64,000 nucleotides of DNA from Streptomyces lydicus (GTDB taxonomy: Bacteria; Actinomycetota; Actinomycetes; Streptomycetales; Streptomycetaceae). Position 1 is the first letter of the stretch. Each line of letters starts with the position of its first letter. The notes beneath the pieces were generated by a model. It was not told where the DNA came from. It saw nothing but the letters and a program-made list of their open reading frames with translations, and ran no database searches. The translations under genes and the position numbers were made by a program. Where the stretch lies: positions 1,488,001 to 1,552,000 of the forward strand of contig NZ_RDTE01000003.1 of NCBI RefSeq assembly GCF_004125265.1, read 5' to 3'. This document shows, piece after piece, positions 35,067-43,398 of this stretch.

Positions 35067-36192
35067 AGCAAGTTCACCTCATCTTCCCAATAAACGGTCT
35101 GATGCTTTTCCCTGAGCGGAAGATCGAACGCATCCGCAATACTGGTGAGTGGGTTGCCGACATATTTCTCAATATACTTCTTGGCGGGCCCCGGCAGGTG
35201 AGTAAAGGAGGTAATAGTGGTGTCGTTATCGATCTGGATACCTATCTTGGCTTTCCCTGTCTTGGAGTCTCACGAGATGACCTTGAATTTATAGCTGTAC
35301 GAACCAAGGAAGGTGGCGGTTGAGGTGCCGAACTTCCCGCCGGAGGCCCAGTTCTTTGCTGTTCCCGTCCCGCCGAGCGAGAGTACATCCGTGGCGTCCG
35401 ATACAGTCGAGGCCAGCCCTCAATCTTCATGACGCTATAACCGCCAAGGAGATGGTCCGGATCGTCGTGACGATCTCTGCGCGGACGTAGTCCATCGAAT
35501 GATCATTGCGGAGTTGCTCGGTGAACTCGTCTCCGGCGGTGAAGAAGTCCACCTTGTTTCCGGTGCCGAACAGCCATTGGAATCCGAGGTCGATGGCATC
35601 CGGCTTGGAGCCTTGACCATCCTTCCAGACGGCGACGAGCGCTTCCCGCAGGAACTGGAGCTGCTGCCGCTCCACTTCCGAAAGGGCCTGTTCTGCCTTG
35701 CGGCGCCGTTCCTCCTCCTGGCGGCGAGCCTCTTCTTCTTCGCGCTTCTTAGTGACGTAGGTGGCGAGGGTTTGCTTGTAAGCCGTAGTGGCGGCCGCTG
35801 CGTCCTTGCCGGCGGATTCTGCCGAGACGCGTGCTGCGTTCGCAGCAGTGTAGGCGGAGTTGCGGAGGCGTTCGCTTGCATGGCGGAGACGGAGGCGCGT
35901 GATGCCTCGTATTCGGCCTTGTCGGCATCGCGTTCGGCTGCGTTGGCTGCCGCGTCGGCGGTGCGTGCGGACTTTGCGGCGGCGGCTGCCGATTCTTCGG
36001 CTTCCGTTGCGTGCTTGCTGGCTTGCTTGGCGTATTCGTTCGCCTGGCCGGCCGCCTGCGTTGCCTCTTTGCTGTACTTTTCAGCGTCAGCTGCGGCGTT
36101 GTTGGCCTTGGCCGCGACGCCCCTTGCTTCCGCTGCGTTCTTTTGCGCGGTGGCGGCCGTTCCGGCGGCTTCAGCGATGAGTTGCTGAACTA
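35063..36192 (-). pseudogene. Decayed polymorphic-toxin-like C-terminal module, copy 1
   Basis: The upstream part is an Ala-rich coiled coil (QQLIAEAAGTAATAQ, EYAKQASKHATEAEESAAAA) typical of the pre-toxin stalk of large Streptomyces ALF-repeat proteins. Then come a Glu/Arg helix (KKREEEEARRQEEERR), a globular segment (DAIDLGFQWLFGTGNKVDFF) and, in another frame, the C-terminus (WASGGKFGTSTATFLGSYGY, LPGPAKKYIEKYVGNPLTG). At least three frame breaks are seen: a lost base near 35860, a 13-bp deletion near 35468 relative to copy 2, and a lost base near 35420 that copy 2 shares. The 5' end is missing. Confidence 0.7.
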
Positions 36193-36254
36193 TGGCGACG
36201 TGGATGGCGGTGAGATGGACCCTGACCGAACACCGAAGAGCCGCACCTCGAGGT

Positions 36255-36292
36255 GCATAAGGGTCCGCCAGCTTGCTGGCGGACCCTTATGC
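36255..36292 (-). terminator. Strong hairpin after immunity-like gene
   Basis: 18-bp perfect arms GCATAAGGGTCCGCCAGC and complement with a 2-base loop, 12 bases beyond the stop of the gene ending at 36304. Acts as a transcription terminator for module 2. Confidence 0.85.
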
Positions 36293-36303
36293 AAGATCAA
36301 GCC

Positions 36304-36741
36304 CTAGTAAGACTTCTTGAAGACGAACATACTTGAGGACTCCACGGAAATGGGGCGGTAGATGCCACCCCGGGCTCCCTTGTCCACGATCCGAAATTCG
36401 ATGGTTGAGCGCTTTCCGGGTCCGGTGTTGAGTACGACAGTGATCTCCTGGTCTACGAAGGTGCGGCGCTTCTCCAAGCTCCACTTTCCTTCGCCGGTGA
36501 TGGGGTTCTGTGGCCTCTCGTCGTCCGAGAAGTGGCCAGGAATCTTAACTCCTTCAGCGGTGCCGTCTTTGCGTAGAGTCACCTGGGCTCCATTCGGGGC
36601 GTGCCAGGAGCCGATTAGTTCAGTGCGTTCGGTCGAGCCTCCGGTGATGGCTCCGGAGTCGATGGCGCGGTAAAGGAGGAATCCCCCACCGGCGAGTGCC
36701 AGTGCGACGCAGAGTACGGACAGCAGAATGGCTTTCTTCAT
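36304..36741 (-). CDS. Membrane-anchored immunity-like protein (module 2)
   Basis: 145 residues from ATG at 36741. One N-terminal membrane helix (ILLSVLCVALALAGGGFLLY) anchors a small beta-rich extracytoplasmic domain (IGSWHAPNGAQVTLRKDG, GKWSLEKRRTFVDQEITVVL) resembling small Streptomyces lipocalin-like proteins. Its ATG overlaps the stop of the toxin-like relic (ATGA), and its N-terminus is duplicated in module 1. These features fit an immunity protein for a secreted toxin, but function is inferred from context. Confidence 0.6.
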   Translation of the reverse strand: MKKAILLSVLCVALALAGGGFLLYRAIDSGAITGGSTERTELIGSWHAPNGAQVTLRKDGTAEGVKIPGHFSDDERPQNPITGEGKWSLEKRRTFVDQEITVVLNTGPGKRSTIEFRIVDKGARGGIYRPISVESSSMFVFKKSY

Positions 36742-37560
36742 CGCAAGTTCACCTCTTCCTCCCAATATGCGAACTGCGTCTTCGTCCTGAGTGGAAGATC
36801 GAACGCATCCACAATACCGGTGAGTGGGTTACCGACATATTTCTCAATATACTTCTTGGCGGGCCCCGGCAGGTGAGTAAAGGAGGTGATAGTGGTGTCG
36901 TTATCGATCTGGATACCTATCTCGACTTTCCCTGTCTTGGAGTCTCGCGAGATGACCTTGAGTTTATAGCCGTATGAACCAAGGAAGGTGGCGGTTGAGG
37001 TGCCGAACTTCCCGCCGGAGGCCCAGTTCTTTGCTGTTCCTGTCCCGCCGAGCGAGAGTACATCCGTGGCGTCCGATACAGTCGAGGCCAGCCCTCAATC
37101 TTCATGACGCTATAACCGCCAAGGAGATGGTCCGGATCGTCGTTCCGGATCTTCGTGACGATCTCTGATCGGACGTAGTCCATCGAATGATCATTGCGGA
37201 GTTGCTCGGTGAACTCGTCTCCGGCGGTGAAGAAGTCCACCTTGTTTCCGGTGCCGAACAGCCATTGGAATCCGAGGTCGATGGCATCCGGCTTGGGGCC
37301 TTGACCGTCCTTCCAGACGGCGACGAGCGCTTCCCGCAGGAACTGGAGCTGCTGCCGCTCCACTTCCGAAGGGCCTGTTCTGCCTTGTGGCGCCGTTCCT
37401 CCTCCTGGCGGCGAGCCTCTTCTTCTTCGCGCTTCTTAGTGACGTAGGTGGCGAGGGTTTGCTTGTAAGCCGTAGCGGCGGCCGCTGCGTCCTTGCCGGC
37501 GGATTCTGCCGAGACGCGTGCTGCGTTCGCAGCAGTGTAGGCGGAGTTGGCGGAGGCGAG
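36738..37560 (-). pseudogene. Decayed polymorphic-toxin-like C-terminal module, copy 2
   Basis: Tandem paralogue of the relic at 35063. It retains NSAYTAANAARVSAESAG, the Glu/Arg helix and the same globular domain (GFQWLFGTGNKVDFFTAGDE; SEIVTKIRNDDPDHLLGGY), then in another frame the C-terminus ending WEEEVNLR. It has its own one-base loss near 37370 and shares the loss near 37095 with copy 1. The 5' end is cut at about 37560, where unrelated DNA begins. Confidence 0.7.
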
Positions 37561-37612
37561 AGATCCACGACAAAGTCGCCTCATATTGCCGACGAATCTC
37601 CGACTCAGGTCA

Positions 37613-38242
37613 CTAGGGGCGCCCCGGCGCCGTCTGGGGAAAACACTTGGTGAAGTACACGGCGTGCTGGCTGCGCAGCTGCACCCGGGCCCAGGAGCCG
37701 TCGGTGAAGCCGAATTCGAAGGTGTCGGCGTCGATGTCGGTACGGTGCCGGACCCAGGCCACCTCGCCGGCCGCCACGCTCCAGCCCGGCTCGACCGCGC
37801 CGAGCTCGCCGCGGCGGCGGCCCCGCTGGACGTAGCTGACGTGCAGATGGCGGTCGGTGAGCTGGAGCACCGGCAGCGCGTCCGTGGTCGGAACCCGCGG
37901 CCACAGGGCGGTGGCCAGCCCGCCGCCCAGGCTTCCCCAGCCGCCCTTGAGGGCCTTGCCCTTCGGGCGCCGCCCCCCGAAGAGCTCGGGGCCCGTCACG
38001 AGGATCGCGTCGAGCCGCCAGAAGATCCACCAGAAGGCCCGCTTGGTGCCTTCCCAGCGGTCGCCTGGGAGACGGTGGCCGACCAGGACGCGGGGGCGGT
38101 TCCACCGCCACGGGGTGGGCAACTTGCGCCCGGGGAAGGCGACTTCGTGCTGTACGAGCCGCTCCCCGGTCGGCAGCGCCTGCGTCGCGCGCTCCCTTGC
38201 CTCCTTGTACGGGACCTTCCCCCAGGCGACCCACAGACTCAT
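37613..38242 (-). CDS. Conserved hypothetical protein of an ESX-type operon
   Basis: 209 residues, Trp- and Arg-rich (MSLWVAWGKVPYKEARER, WRLDAILVTGPELFGGRR, PGWSVAAGEVAWVRHRTD). No signal peptide or membrane helix is clear. Its ATG overlaps the stop of the WXG-type gene upstream by 4 bp, so it is coupled to it. Similar genes sit next to WXG100-type proteins in Streptomyces; it might be an immunity or accessory protein. Function not known. Confidence 0.6.
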   Translation of the reverse strand: MSLWVAWGKVPYKEARERATQALPTGERLVQHEVAFPGRKLPTPWRWNRPRVLVGHRLPGDRWEGTKRAFWWIFWRLDAILVTGPELFGGRRPKGKALKGGWGSLGGGLATALWPRVPTTDALPVLQLTDRHLHVSYVQRGRRRGELGAVEPGWSVAAGEVAWVRHRTDIDADTFEFGFTDGSWARVQLRSQHAVYFTKCFPQTAPGRP

Positions 38243-39303
38243 CCGAAGACCTCGCGAACGGGCTTGGACCGCGCCGCGCCGTCGGCCAGGCGGTCGGTGA
38301 AGCGCTCGGAATCGGGTCGGCCGGCGTACTGCTTCTGCTGCTCGGTCGGCGGCTTCTCCTTCGGGGCCTCCGCGCCGACGGGGGTCTGATGCTCGACGTC
38401 CCAGCGCTTGTCGCCGATGCGGACCTCTTTGAGGCCGGTGGCGTCATGGAGCTCGCGCTCGGCCTTGTTGCCCGCTTCAGCGACCGTCTCGCGGATGTTG
38501 GCGGTCTTCTCGGAAACATATTCGCCGACGTCGACGCCGGTGTGGTGCTCGATGACGCTGTTCGCCAGCGGCGCCGCACCGATGGCGGCACCGGCCGCCT
38601 TGGCGCCCACCACCTTGTTGCCGATCCGCTTGAGGTTCTTGTTGAGCTTCTTGCGGGCGTTCTTGTTGCGCCACAGAGCTTTGGCCTTGATGCGCGCCCG
38701 CCGCAGCTTCTGCAGCGCCCGCATCCGGTCGGCGAGATCCTTGAGCTTGTCCGCCAGCTTCGCGGTGATCCGTACGGCCTTCATCGCACGGTGCGCCGCA
38801 CCCGCGGCGCCGATGAGCGGGCCGATCGCGGCGCCGACACCGGCGGTCAGGATCGCCACGATCGCCGCCGTCGCGGCCGCCACCAGCAGCGCCTCGACGA
38901 CCTCGGTGATCAGGACGACCATTGTTTCCTCGGCCTCGGCGCACGACTCAGCGGCCATTTCGAGGAGTTCGGCGACCGTGATCATGTCCTCGGCCTCGCC
39001 CTGGAGGGCCTTTTCGAACTCGGACATGGTGCCGCCGAAAGCTTCGGACGCCTCGCCGGTCCACGTACGCTGCAACGCCCGTCGCTCGGCCTGCAGATCG
39101 TCGACGACGCCCTGCATGCCACGGGCCGCGGCCCGCCACTCGCGGGCGGTTTCGAGCAGCTTCTCGTTGTCGCCGCTGACCTTTTCCAGGTACTCGTCGA
39201 GGCCCAGTTCCTTGATGGCCCCCCGGATGACGGAGTCGAGCGCACCCGCCAGCGGGTTGCTCCAGTCCACGTCGAATCCGATCCGTTCCAGCGCCTGGCT
39301 CAT
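38239..39303 (-). CDS. WXG100/LXG-like putative type VII secreted protein
   Basis: 354 residues. The N-terminal helical hairpin has WTGEASEAF with the W-x-G turn at Trp81, then SEFEKALQGEAEDMITVAEL. Next are a hydrophobic helix (TAAIVAILTAGVGAAIG), a very basic region (LRRARIKAKALWRNKNARKK) and a charged C-terminus (GDKRWDVEHQTPVGAEAP). It looks like an ESX-exported effector or structural protein with an unrecognised tail. It overlaps both neighbours by 4 bp, a tight three-gene operon. Confidence 0.65.
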   Translation of the reverse strand: MSQALERIGFDVDWSNPLAGALDSVIRGAIKELGLDEYLEKVSGDNEKLLETAREWRAAARGMQGVVDDLQAERRALQRTWTGEASEAFGGTMSEFEKALQGEAEDMITVAELLEMAAESCAEAEETMVVLITEVVEALLVAAATAAIVAILTAGVGAAIGPLIGAAGAAHRAMKAVRITAKLADKLKDLADRMRALQKLRRARIKAKALWRNKNARKKLNKNLKRIGNKVVGAKAAGAAIGAAPLANSVIEHHTGVDVGEYVSEKTANIRETVAEAGNKAERELHDATGLKEVRIGDKRWDVEHQTPVGAEAPKEKPPTEQQKQYAGRPDSERFTDRLADGAARSKPVREVFG

Positions 39304-39617
39304 GTCTGACCCCCGCCGAGAGCGTGGACCTGGTCGTCCTCGTTGTTGTCGTACGTATCGGCCGTGAGCCGCACGCCGTCGGCGATACCGCTCAGCGATT
39401 CCTTGACGTCATGGAGGTCATCCACCGCCTCCTCGGACTGTTTGTCGTAGTCCGCCTTGAGGCTGTCGGACTCCGACAGCTGGCCGAACACGGCGCTGGA
39501 AAGCTTCAGTCCGTTGATTCGGGCCCGGATCTTCTCCACCTGGTCCGCGGCGTGATCCGCCGCGTTCGCATAGCGCCGTAGAGCCGAGCTCTCTACGTCG
39601 TAGCCCGTGCCGCCCAT
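39300..39617 (-). CDS. EspC-like small ESX secretion-associated protein
   Basis: 105 residues from ATG at 39617. Two helices with a FGQL turn, then YDNNED near the C-terminus, which fits the Y-x-x-x-D/E export signal of type VII substrates (Y89, E93). The size matches the EspC/WXG-like partner that usually pairs with a larger effector. It is the first gene of the operon and overlaps the next by 4 bp. Confidence 0.65.
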   Translation of the reverse strand: MGGTGYDVESSALRRYANAADHAADQVEKIRARINGLKLSSAVFGQLSESDSLKADYDKQSEEAVDDLHDVKESLSGIADGVRLTADTYDNNEDDQVHALGGGQT

Positions 39618-39976
39618 ATGCCTGTCCTCCCCGTGGCTTGCACCCGGCGCAACCCAAGTCTTTGCGAAAACCGGGTGCACGCTTTGCCTGCACTGTACCC
39701 AGGCAACTCCCTCTGGCTCGTGCGGGGGCACAGCAGGCGCAACTTCCCATGTCAGAGCAATGTAAAGGTAAGTGAATCCCCATCAACCTCTATGGCCGCC
39801 TCGCCAGTGACCAGAGTCAGAGATTCGGTGGGAGTAGGCAGCGACACGCCGAGGGTCTCGTCGGCTGTTTTCTGCGGTGGTGGTTGCAGGTGCGGCGGAA
39901 GTCGCTCAGGGCTGCGGCCCGGGTATGTGTTGCCCCAGCGCGCCACGCCCACGGAATGTCGGGGCGCGCTGATCTC
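39618..39976. other. Upstream region of the ESX-type operon
   Basis: No gene seen. It carries the inverted repeat at 39639-39679 and probably the promoter of the minus-strand operon. Confidence 0.45.
39639..39679. promoter_or_regulatory. Inverted repeat upstream of ESX-type operon
   Basis: 9-bp arms TGCACCCGG (39639-39647) and complement (39671-39679), centred about 40 bp before the first start codon. Possible operator or 5' UTR stem. Confidence 0.4.
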
Positions 39977-40290
39977 CTATGCCTGGTGCGGGGTGGCATG
40001 GAGGGAGCCGAGGAGGCCCAGGGCGCTGTGCTCGGTGAGGGTACGGATCAGTGCGCACAGCCGCGGGTGGTTCGGGCCAAAGCCCGCCGCGTGGCGCAGG
40101 TTGGCGACGGTGGCCTGGACTGCCCGGTCCTGGTCCCGGTCCAGAGAAGTGCGCGCCTGCGGGATCGAGAAACGTGATGCGGCGCCAAGATGTCCGCCGG
40201 GTCGAATGGTGAGTAGAGGGCGTCGGCCGGGCTGTTGGCGGCGAGGACGTCCAGGGGCCGGTTGAGGGGCTGTTCGCCCGCGAAGGAGCG
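39977..40290 (-). pseudogene. MmyB-type XRE regulator, C-terminal relic
   Basis: Two frames together read like the ligand-binding domain of the HTH/MmyB family: RPLDVLAANSPADALYSPFD near 40210-40260, then after a frame change SLDRDQDRAVQATVANLRHA and GFGPNHPRLCALIRTLTEHS. The helix-turn-helix part is gone and the end is replaced. Compare the intact family member at 59924-60844. Confidence 0.65.
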
Positions 40291-40730
40291 CGTCTCGTGG
40301 TCGCCAGCCGCCGCTAACGCCGCAAGGGACCTGGCGGCACGGCTGAAGAGCGGCGCCGAGGCCGTGGGCCTGAGCCTGGACGTGACGTCGGCACTGCGCC
40401 GGGGCGAGGACATCGCCCAGCGATGCGGCGCGCCGGCCGCCCCACGGACGAGCGGGCGCGCAGGCCGAGTACGTACAGGCCGGAACTGGCCGACTCGACG
40501 ATCTGTGACGTGAGGGACGTAGGCACCCCACCCCGACAGACCGCATCTTCGCCCCGCAGAGAGACCCGCCGCGACGCGCAGCACGCCCGTCGGCACCTAC
40601 CGGCCGGGGTACTCATCTCTCACATGGCTATCACCAACACCGTAGTCACTCCTGGACCACAGCGGCCTGACCTGCACTTACACGCATTACCTAGACCACC
40701 CTGGACCGCACAAGACGCGATCTACAACCT
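40291..40730. other. Gap before right-hand repeat, no intact gene
   Basis: No protein family was recognised. A short alanine-rich frame (ARDLAARLKSGAEAVGLSL) at about 40310-40370 may be a fragment. Confidence 0.35.
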
Positions 40731-41118
40731 GTGCCAGGTGGTCCCGAGCGCGGCGCCCAGTACGAGTACGGGGGCATCGTCGGGACCGTCAATCCGATGC
40801 TGCAGGGTCTTCTCACTCGCCCGGCCACGCTACCGGCTTTCCGGCGCGGTACTGACGCCCGGGTCAGGAAGGGCCGCCTGAGCATGGCCGCCGCCCGCCC
40901 CCGAAGCGAGGTACGCGCAGGTCAGAGCCCCCACCGCGGAGACGACGCAGACGACCGTGAGACCGTGAGACCCTGCTCGTCTCGGCTCGGCTCGGCTCGC
41001 CAAGATCCGCTGGCCCGGATGCGGTGCCGGCGCCTTGCTCGTGATCTCGTGATCAGGACCGGGGTCTTCCGGCCCGGGAAACAGCGCTGCAGGGTGCGCG
41101 CCGGCATCTCGCTCACGC
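40731..41118. repeat. Right copy of diverged direct repeat (pcaL 5' end and upstream DNA)
   Basis: Matches 21385-21740 with scattered differences. It encodes a broken version of the first codons of a PcaL-like protein on the minus strand and its upstream DNA, including the CTGCAGGGTCTTCTCACT and ACCGGGGTCTTC landmarks. A CGGCTCGGCTCGGCTCG micro-repeat is inserted near 40985. Confidence 0.75.
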
Positions 41119-41592
41119 CCCGCAGACCTTTCAGCTGTTGCCGCGGTCTTCAACGCGGCATTGCCTCGGCTCTGGAGAGGATCGTGGCGGCAGGGCGGCG
41201 CAGGCCCGGGGCGCGTGACGTCGAACAGGCCGACCAGGTCTTGCGGCCAGGAGGGGGCGCCACCGCCACGGTGAACACACGGAGTCGATCCGTCCGCGGG
41301 TGCGTGCTCGTGCTGCGTCAGCAGGTGGCGACGGGCATCTCGAACTACCCCTGCCCGCCTGGACCTGTCAGCTGGGTCGCGTGGCTACTTCCCCTGCTCA
41401 CACCGGTGTTAGCCAGTTGTTAGTCGAGCGGCAGTTACTCGTTAGCGGCCCGGACCAGAGTGGGTGACGTACCGAGGAGACAACGAACCGACCGCCCCGG
41501 GGACCACCAGACATGAGTTCCAGCACCGCTGCCCACGCGGCCCGTAGCCGCACGCGGGGCCGGACGCCGACGCCGGGCTCGATGCCAACGGC
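41119..41592. other. Gap, no gene seen
   Basis: No coding pattern recognised. A stretch near 41400 (GTGTTAGCCAGTTGTTAG, then CTCGTTAGCGG) has three GTTAG elements of unknown meaning. Confidence 0.35.
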
Positions 41593-41850
41593 ATGTACGT
41601 CGTGCTCACGATGGGCGGCGAGGCCCACTCCTGGATGGGCAGCAAGCACCGGGGACCGGGCATGTTCGAGCTCGCGGGCGGCTGGAAGGCCAAGGTCACG
41701 AAGGTCGGCGCGCTGCGGTACCACGCGCAGATCATCGGCTTCGAGGACGTGGCCGCCACGCTGGAGACGAAGGGGCACGACGTGGGGGTCGACGCCAACG
41801 GCGGGCACATCGTGCTCAGCTCCGGCGGTGTGATCAGCGCCCACACGTAA
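41593..41850 (+). CDS. Small hypothetical protein with internal repeat
   Basis: 85 residues. The N- and C-terminal parts resemble each other (DANGMYVVLTMGG just before and after the start, DANGGHIVLSSGG near the end), suggesting a duplicated beta-strand motif. The frame is open upstream to 41548, without a convincing start. No family recognised. Possibly the 3' part of a larger gene. Confidence 0.45.
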   Translation: MYVVLTMGGEAHSWMGSKHRGPGMFELAGGWKAKVTKVGALRYHAQIIGFEDVAATLETKGHDVGVDANGGHIVLSSGGVISAHT

Positions 41851-42099
41851 TGACCCGCCCGGCCGCGGCGGTGCAGTCCTCCCGGGGGCGGCCCCACCGC
41901 CACAGCGACGGAGGCGGTCCGTGCACTCGTGCACACCATGCGTCAGGCGCGGCCTGACCATGACGAACGTCAACCTGCGCCACTGACCCAGTGCGTGCAT
42001 CGAACCGGGTGGACGACGCACAGAGCAGGCGGCTTCGGCCGCGGCGCCTCTCCAGAAGAGCTGTGCGGAGAACGATCTGAAGAAACAATGGAGGAATTC

Positions 42100-42366
42100 A
42101 TGAAGTCCTGGCGCACTCGTATCGCTCTCGGTCTCGCCGTGGGTGCCGCAGCCGTCACCATGCCGCTGACCGCCACGTCCGCTTTCGCCGACACCCAGCC
42201 CAATGACGGCTGGGTGCAGGTCGGTGGCGAGTCGTACGACTCCTTCCAGGCGTGCGTCGACCAGGCGCAGCGTGACCTGCCGCTCAACCCCAAGTACCAC
42301 GAGGCCACCTGCCAAAGCTCCCCCCAGCCCGGACTCCCCAACTTCTACATTGTGTGGATGCGCTGA
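42100..42366 (+). CDS. Small secreted protein
   Basis: 88-residue exported peptide. The signal sequence (MKSWRTRIALGLAVGAAAVT, cleavage after TSAFA) is classical and GGAGGA precedes the ATG. The mature part of about 55 residues has two Cys (QACVDQAQRD, EATCQSS), probably a disulfide. Small two-Cys secreted proteins of this kind are common in Streptomyces; the role is unknown. Confidence 0.72.
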   Translation: MKSWRTRIALGLAVGAAAVTMPLTATSAFADTQPNDGWVQVGGESYDSFQACVDQAQRDLPLNPKYHEATCQSSPQPGLPNFYIVWMR

Positions 42367-42725
42367 GCTTGTTCTTGACGGTCTGACCTCGCACGATTCC
42401 CCGAATACGATCGCTCGTACGAGGATTCCGGGGACGTGAACACGGCCTTCGTCCGGTCCTTTGCTCCGACCAAGGAAGCACATGGCCGGCACGAAGGCCG
42501 TGGGGGAACGAGTCTGCTGCAACCCGGCGTCCGGCGGGAAGCGTTCCCGCGGTGGCGTCACCCGTCCGGAACGGCCTCTTCGACTGCCAGACATGCAGGG
42601 GTTGCCCGCCTGCCGGGACCAGCCCTGGTTCCCCGACGGCAGATCTTCGGGATCACCCGCATACGCGACTGCGATCCCGCGTGCCTGTCCCACGGCCGGC
42701 GGCACAGGCACTTAAATATCGGAGC
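42367..42725. other. Gap, no gene seen
   Basis: A possible hairpin ATCGCTCGTACGAGGAT lies near 42410. Open frames here lack protein-like composition and start signals. Confidence 0.35.
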
Positions 42726-42989
42726 GTGACTACAGAGCCGCAGCGCTTCACGATCTTGTTGGTCCCCGAACACGTTGAGGACAGAGGCGGTGCCTCCGTG
42801 GAGGACTCAGCCGTCCGATCGGCGGTCGTCGAGGCGACGGGCGAGTCGGGCGCCTCGGGCTACCCCCGCTACGTCGGACACGGGATCGTGGCCGACATCG
42901 ACCCCCGTACGCGCACGGTCGAGGCGGTGCTCGTCGATGGTGCCGAGCTGGACTACGGGCTGACCGCTATCGTCGCTGCCACGTCCTGA
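42726..42989 (+). CDS. Small hypothetical protein
   Basis: 87 residues from a GTG at 42726. Alternating strands and helices (RFTILLVPEHVED, SAVRSAVVEATGESG, GIVADIDPRTRTVEAVLVDG). Composition is convincing for a small folded protein, but the start spacing to GGAG is tight. No family known. Confidence 0.5.
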   Translation: MTTEPQRFTILLVPEHVEDRGGASVEDSAVRSAVVEATGESGASGYPRYVGHGIVADIDPRTRTVEAVLVDGAELDYGLTAIVAATS

Positions 42990-43398
42990 TCGCGCGTCGT
43001 CAACGGACGACTACGGACGACTCACGGTTACCCAGATGGGTTCTCCACCCATGGCTACGTCACAAGGCTCGCCGCCGTCTCGACGGTCGGTCCGGATTGC
43101 AGGGTGGTCATGGCTCGGTAACCGTCGGCACATCCACGTCCTCTACGACGCCCCGTTCTCGGGCATTTTGGTGCGGCAGGACAGGCGAAAGGCACCGGTC
43201 GGAAGCCGCGAGTCACCTCTCACGCCGGCCTCACCGACAGGGTTAATGGCTCTGGGCTGCAAGGCCCTGACCTGCGCGCCACACCTGGGTGACAGGCGAC
43301 GGTCGGGGTGCGATTCACCCCGTGCCACGCCCCTAGGATGAACGGCGTACGGTCAACGCGACTTGACGGTGCCGGACGGACAGGACTACGGGGAGACA
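42990..43398. other. Gap upstream of the P-loop protein gene
   Basis: No gene recognised. Contains GGGGAGA as the ribosome binding site for the next gene and presumably its promoter. Confidence 0.4.

Noticed and set aside
40235..40513. 92-codon plus-strand frame as a gene
   Set aside because: Overlaps the antisense of the MmyB relic and has no start signal or family similarity.
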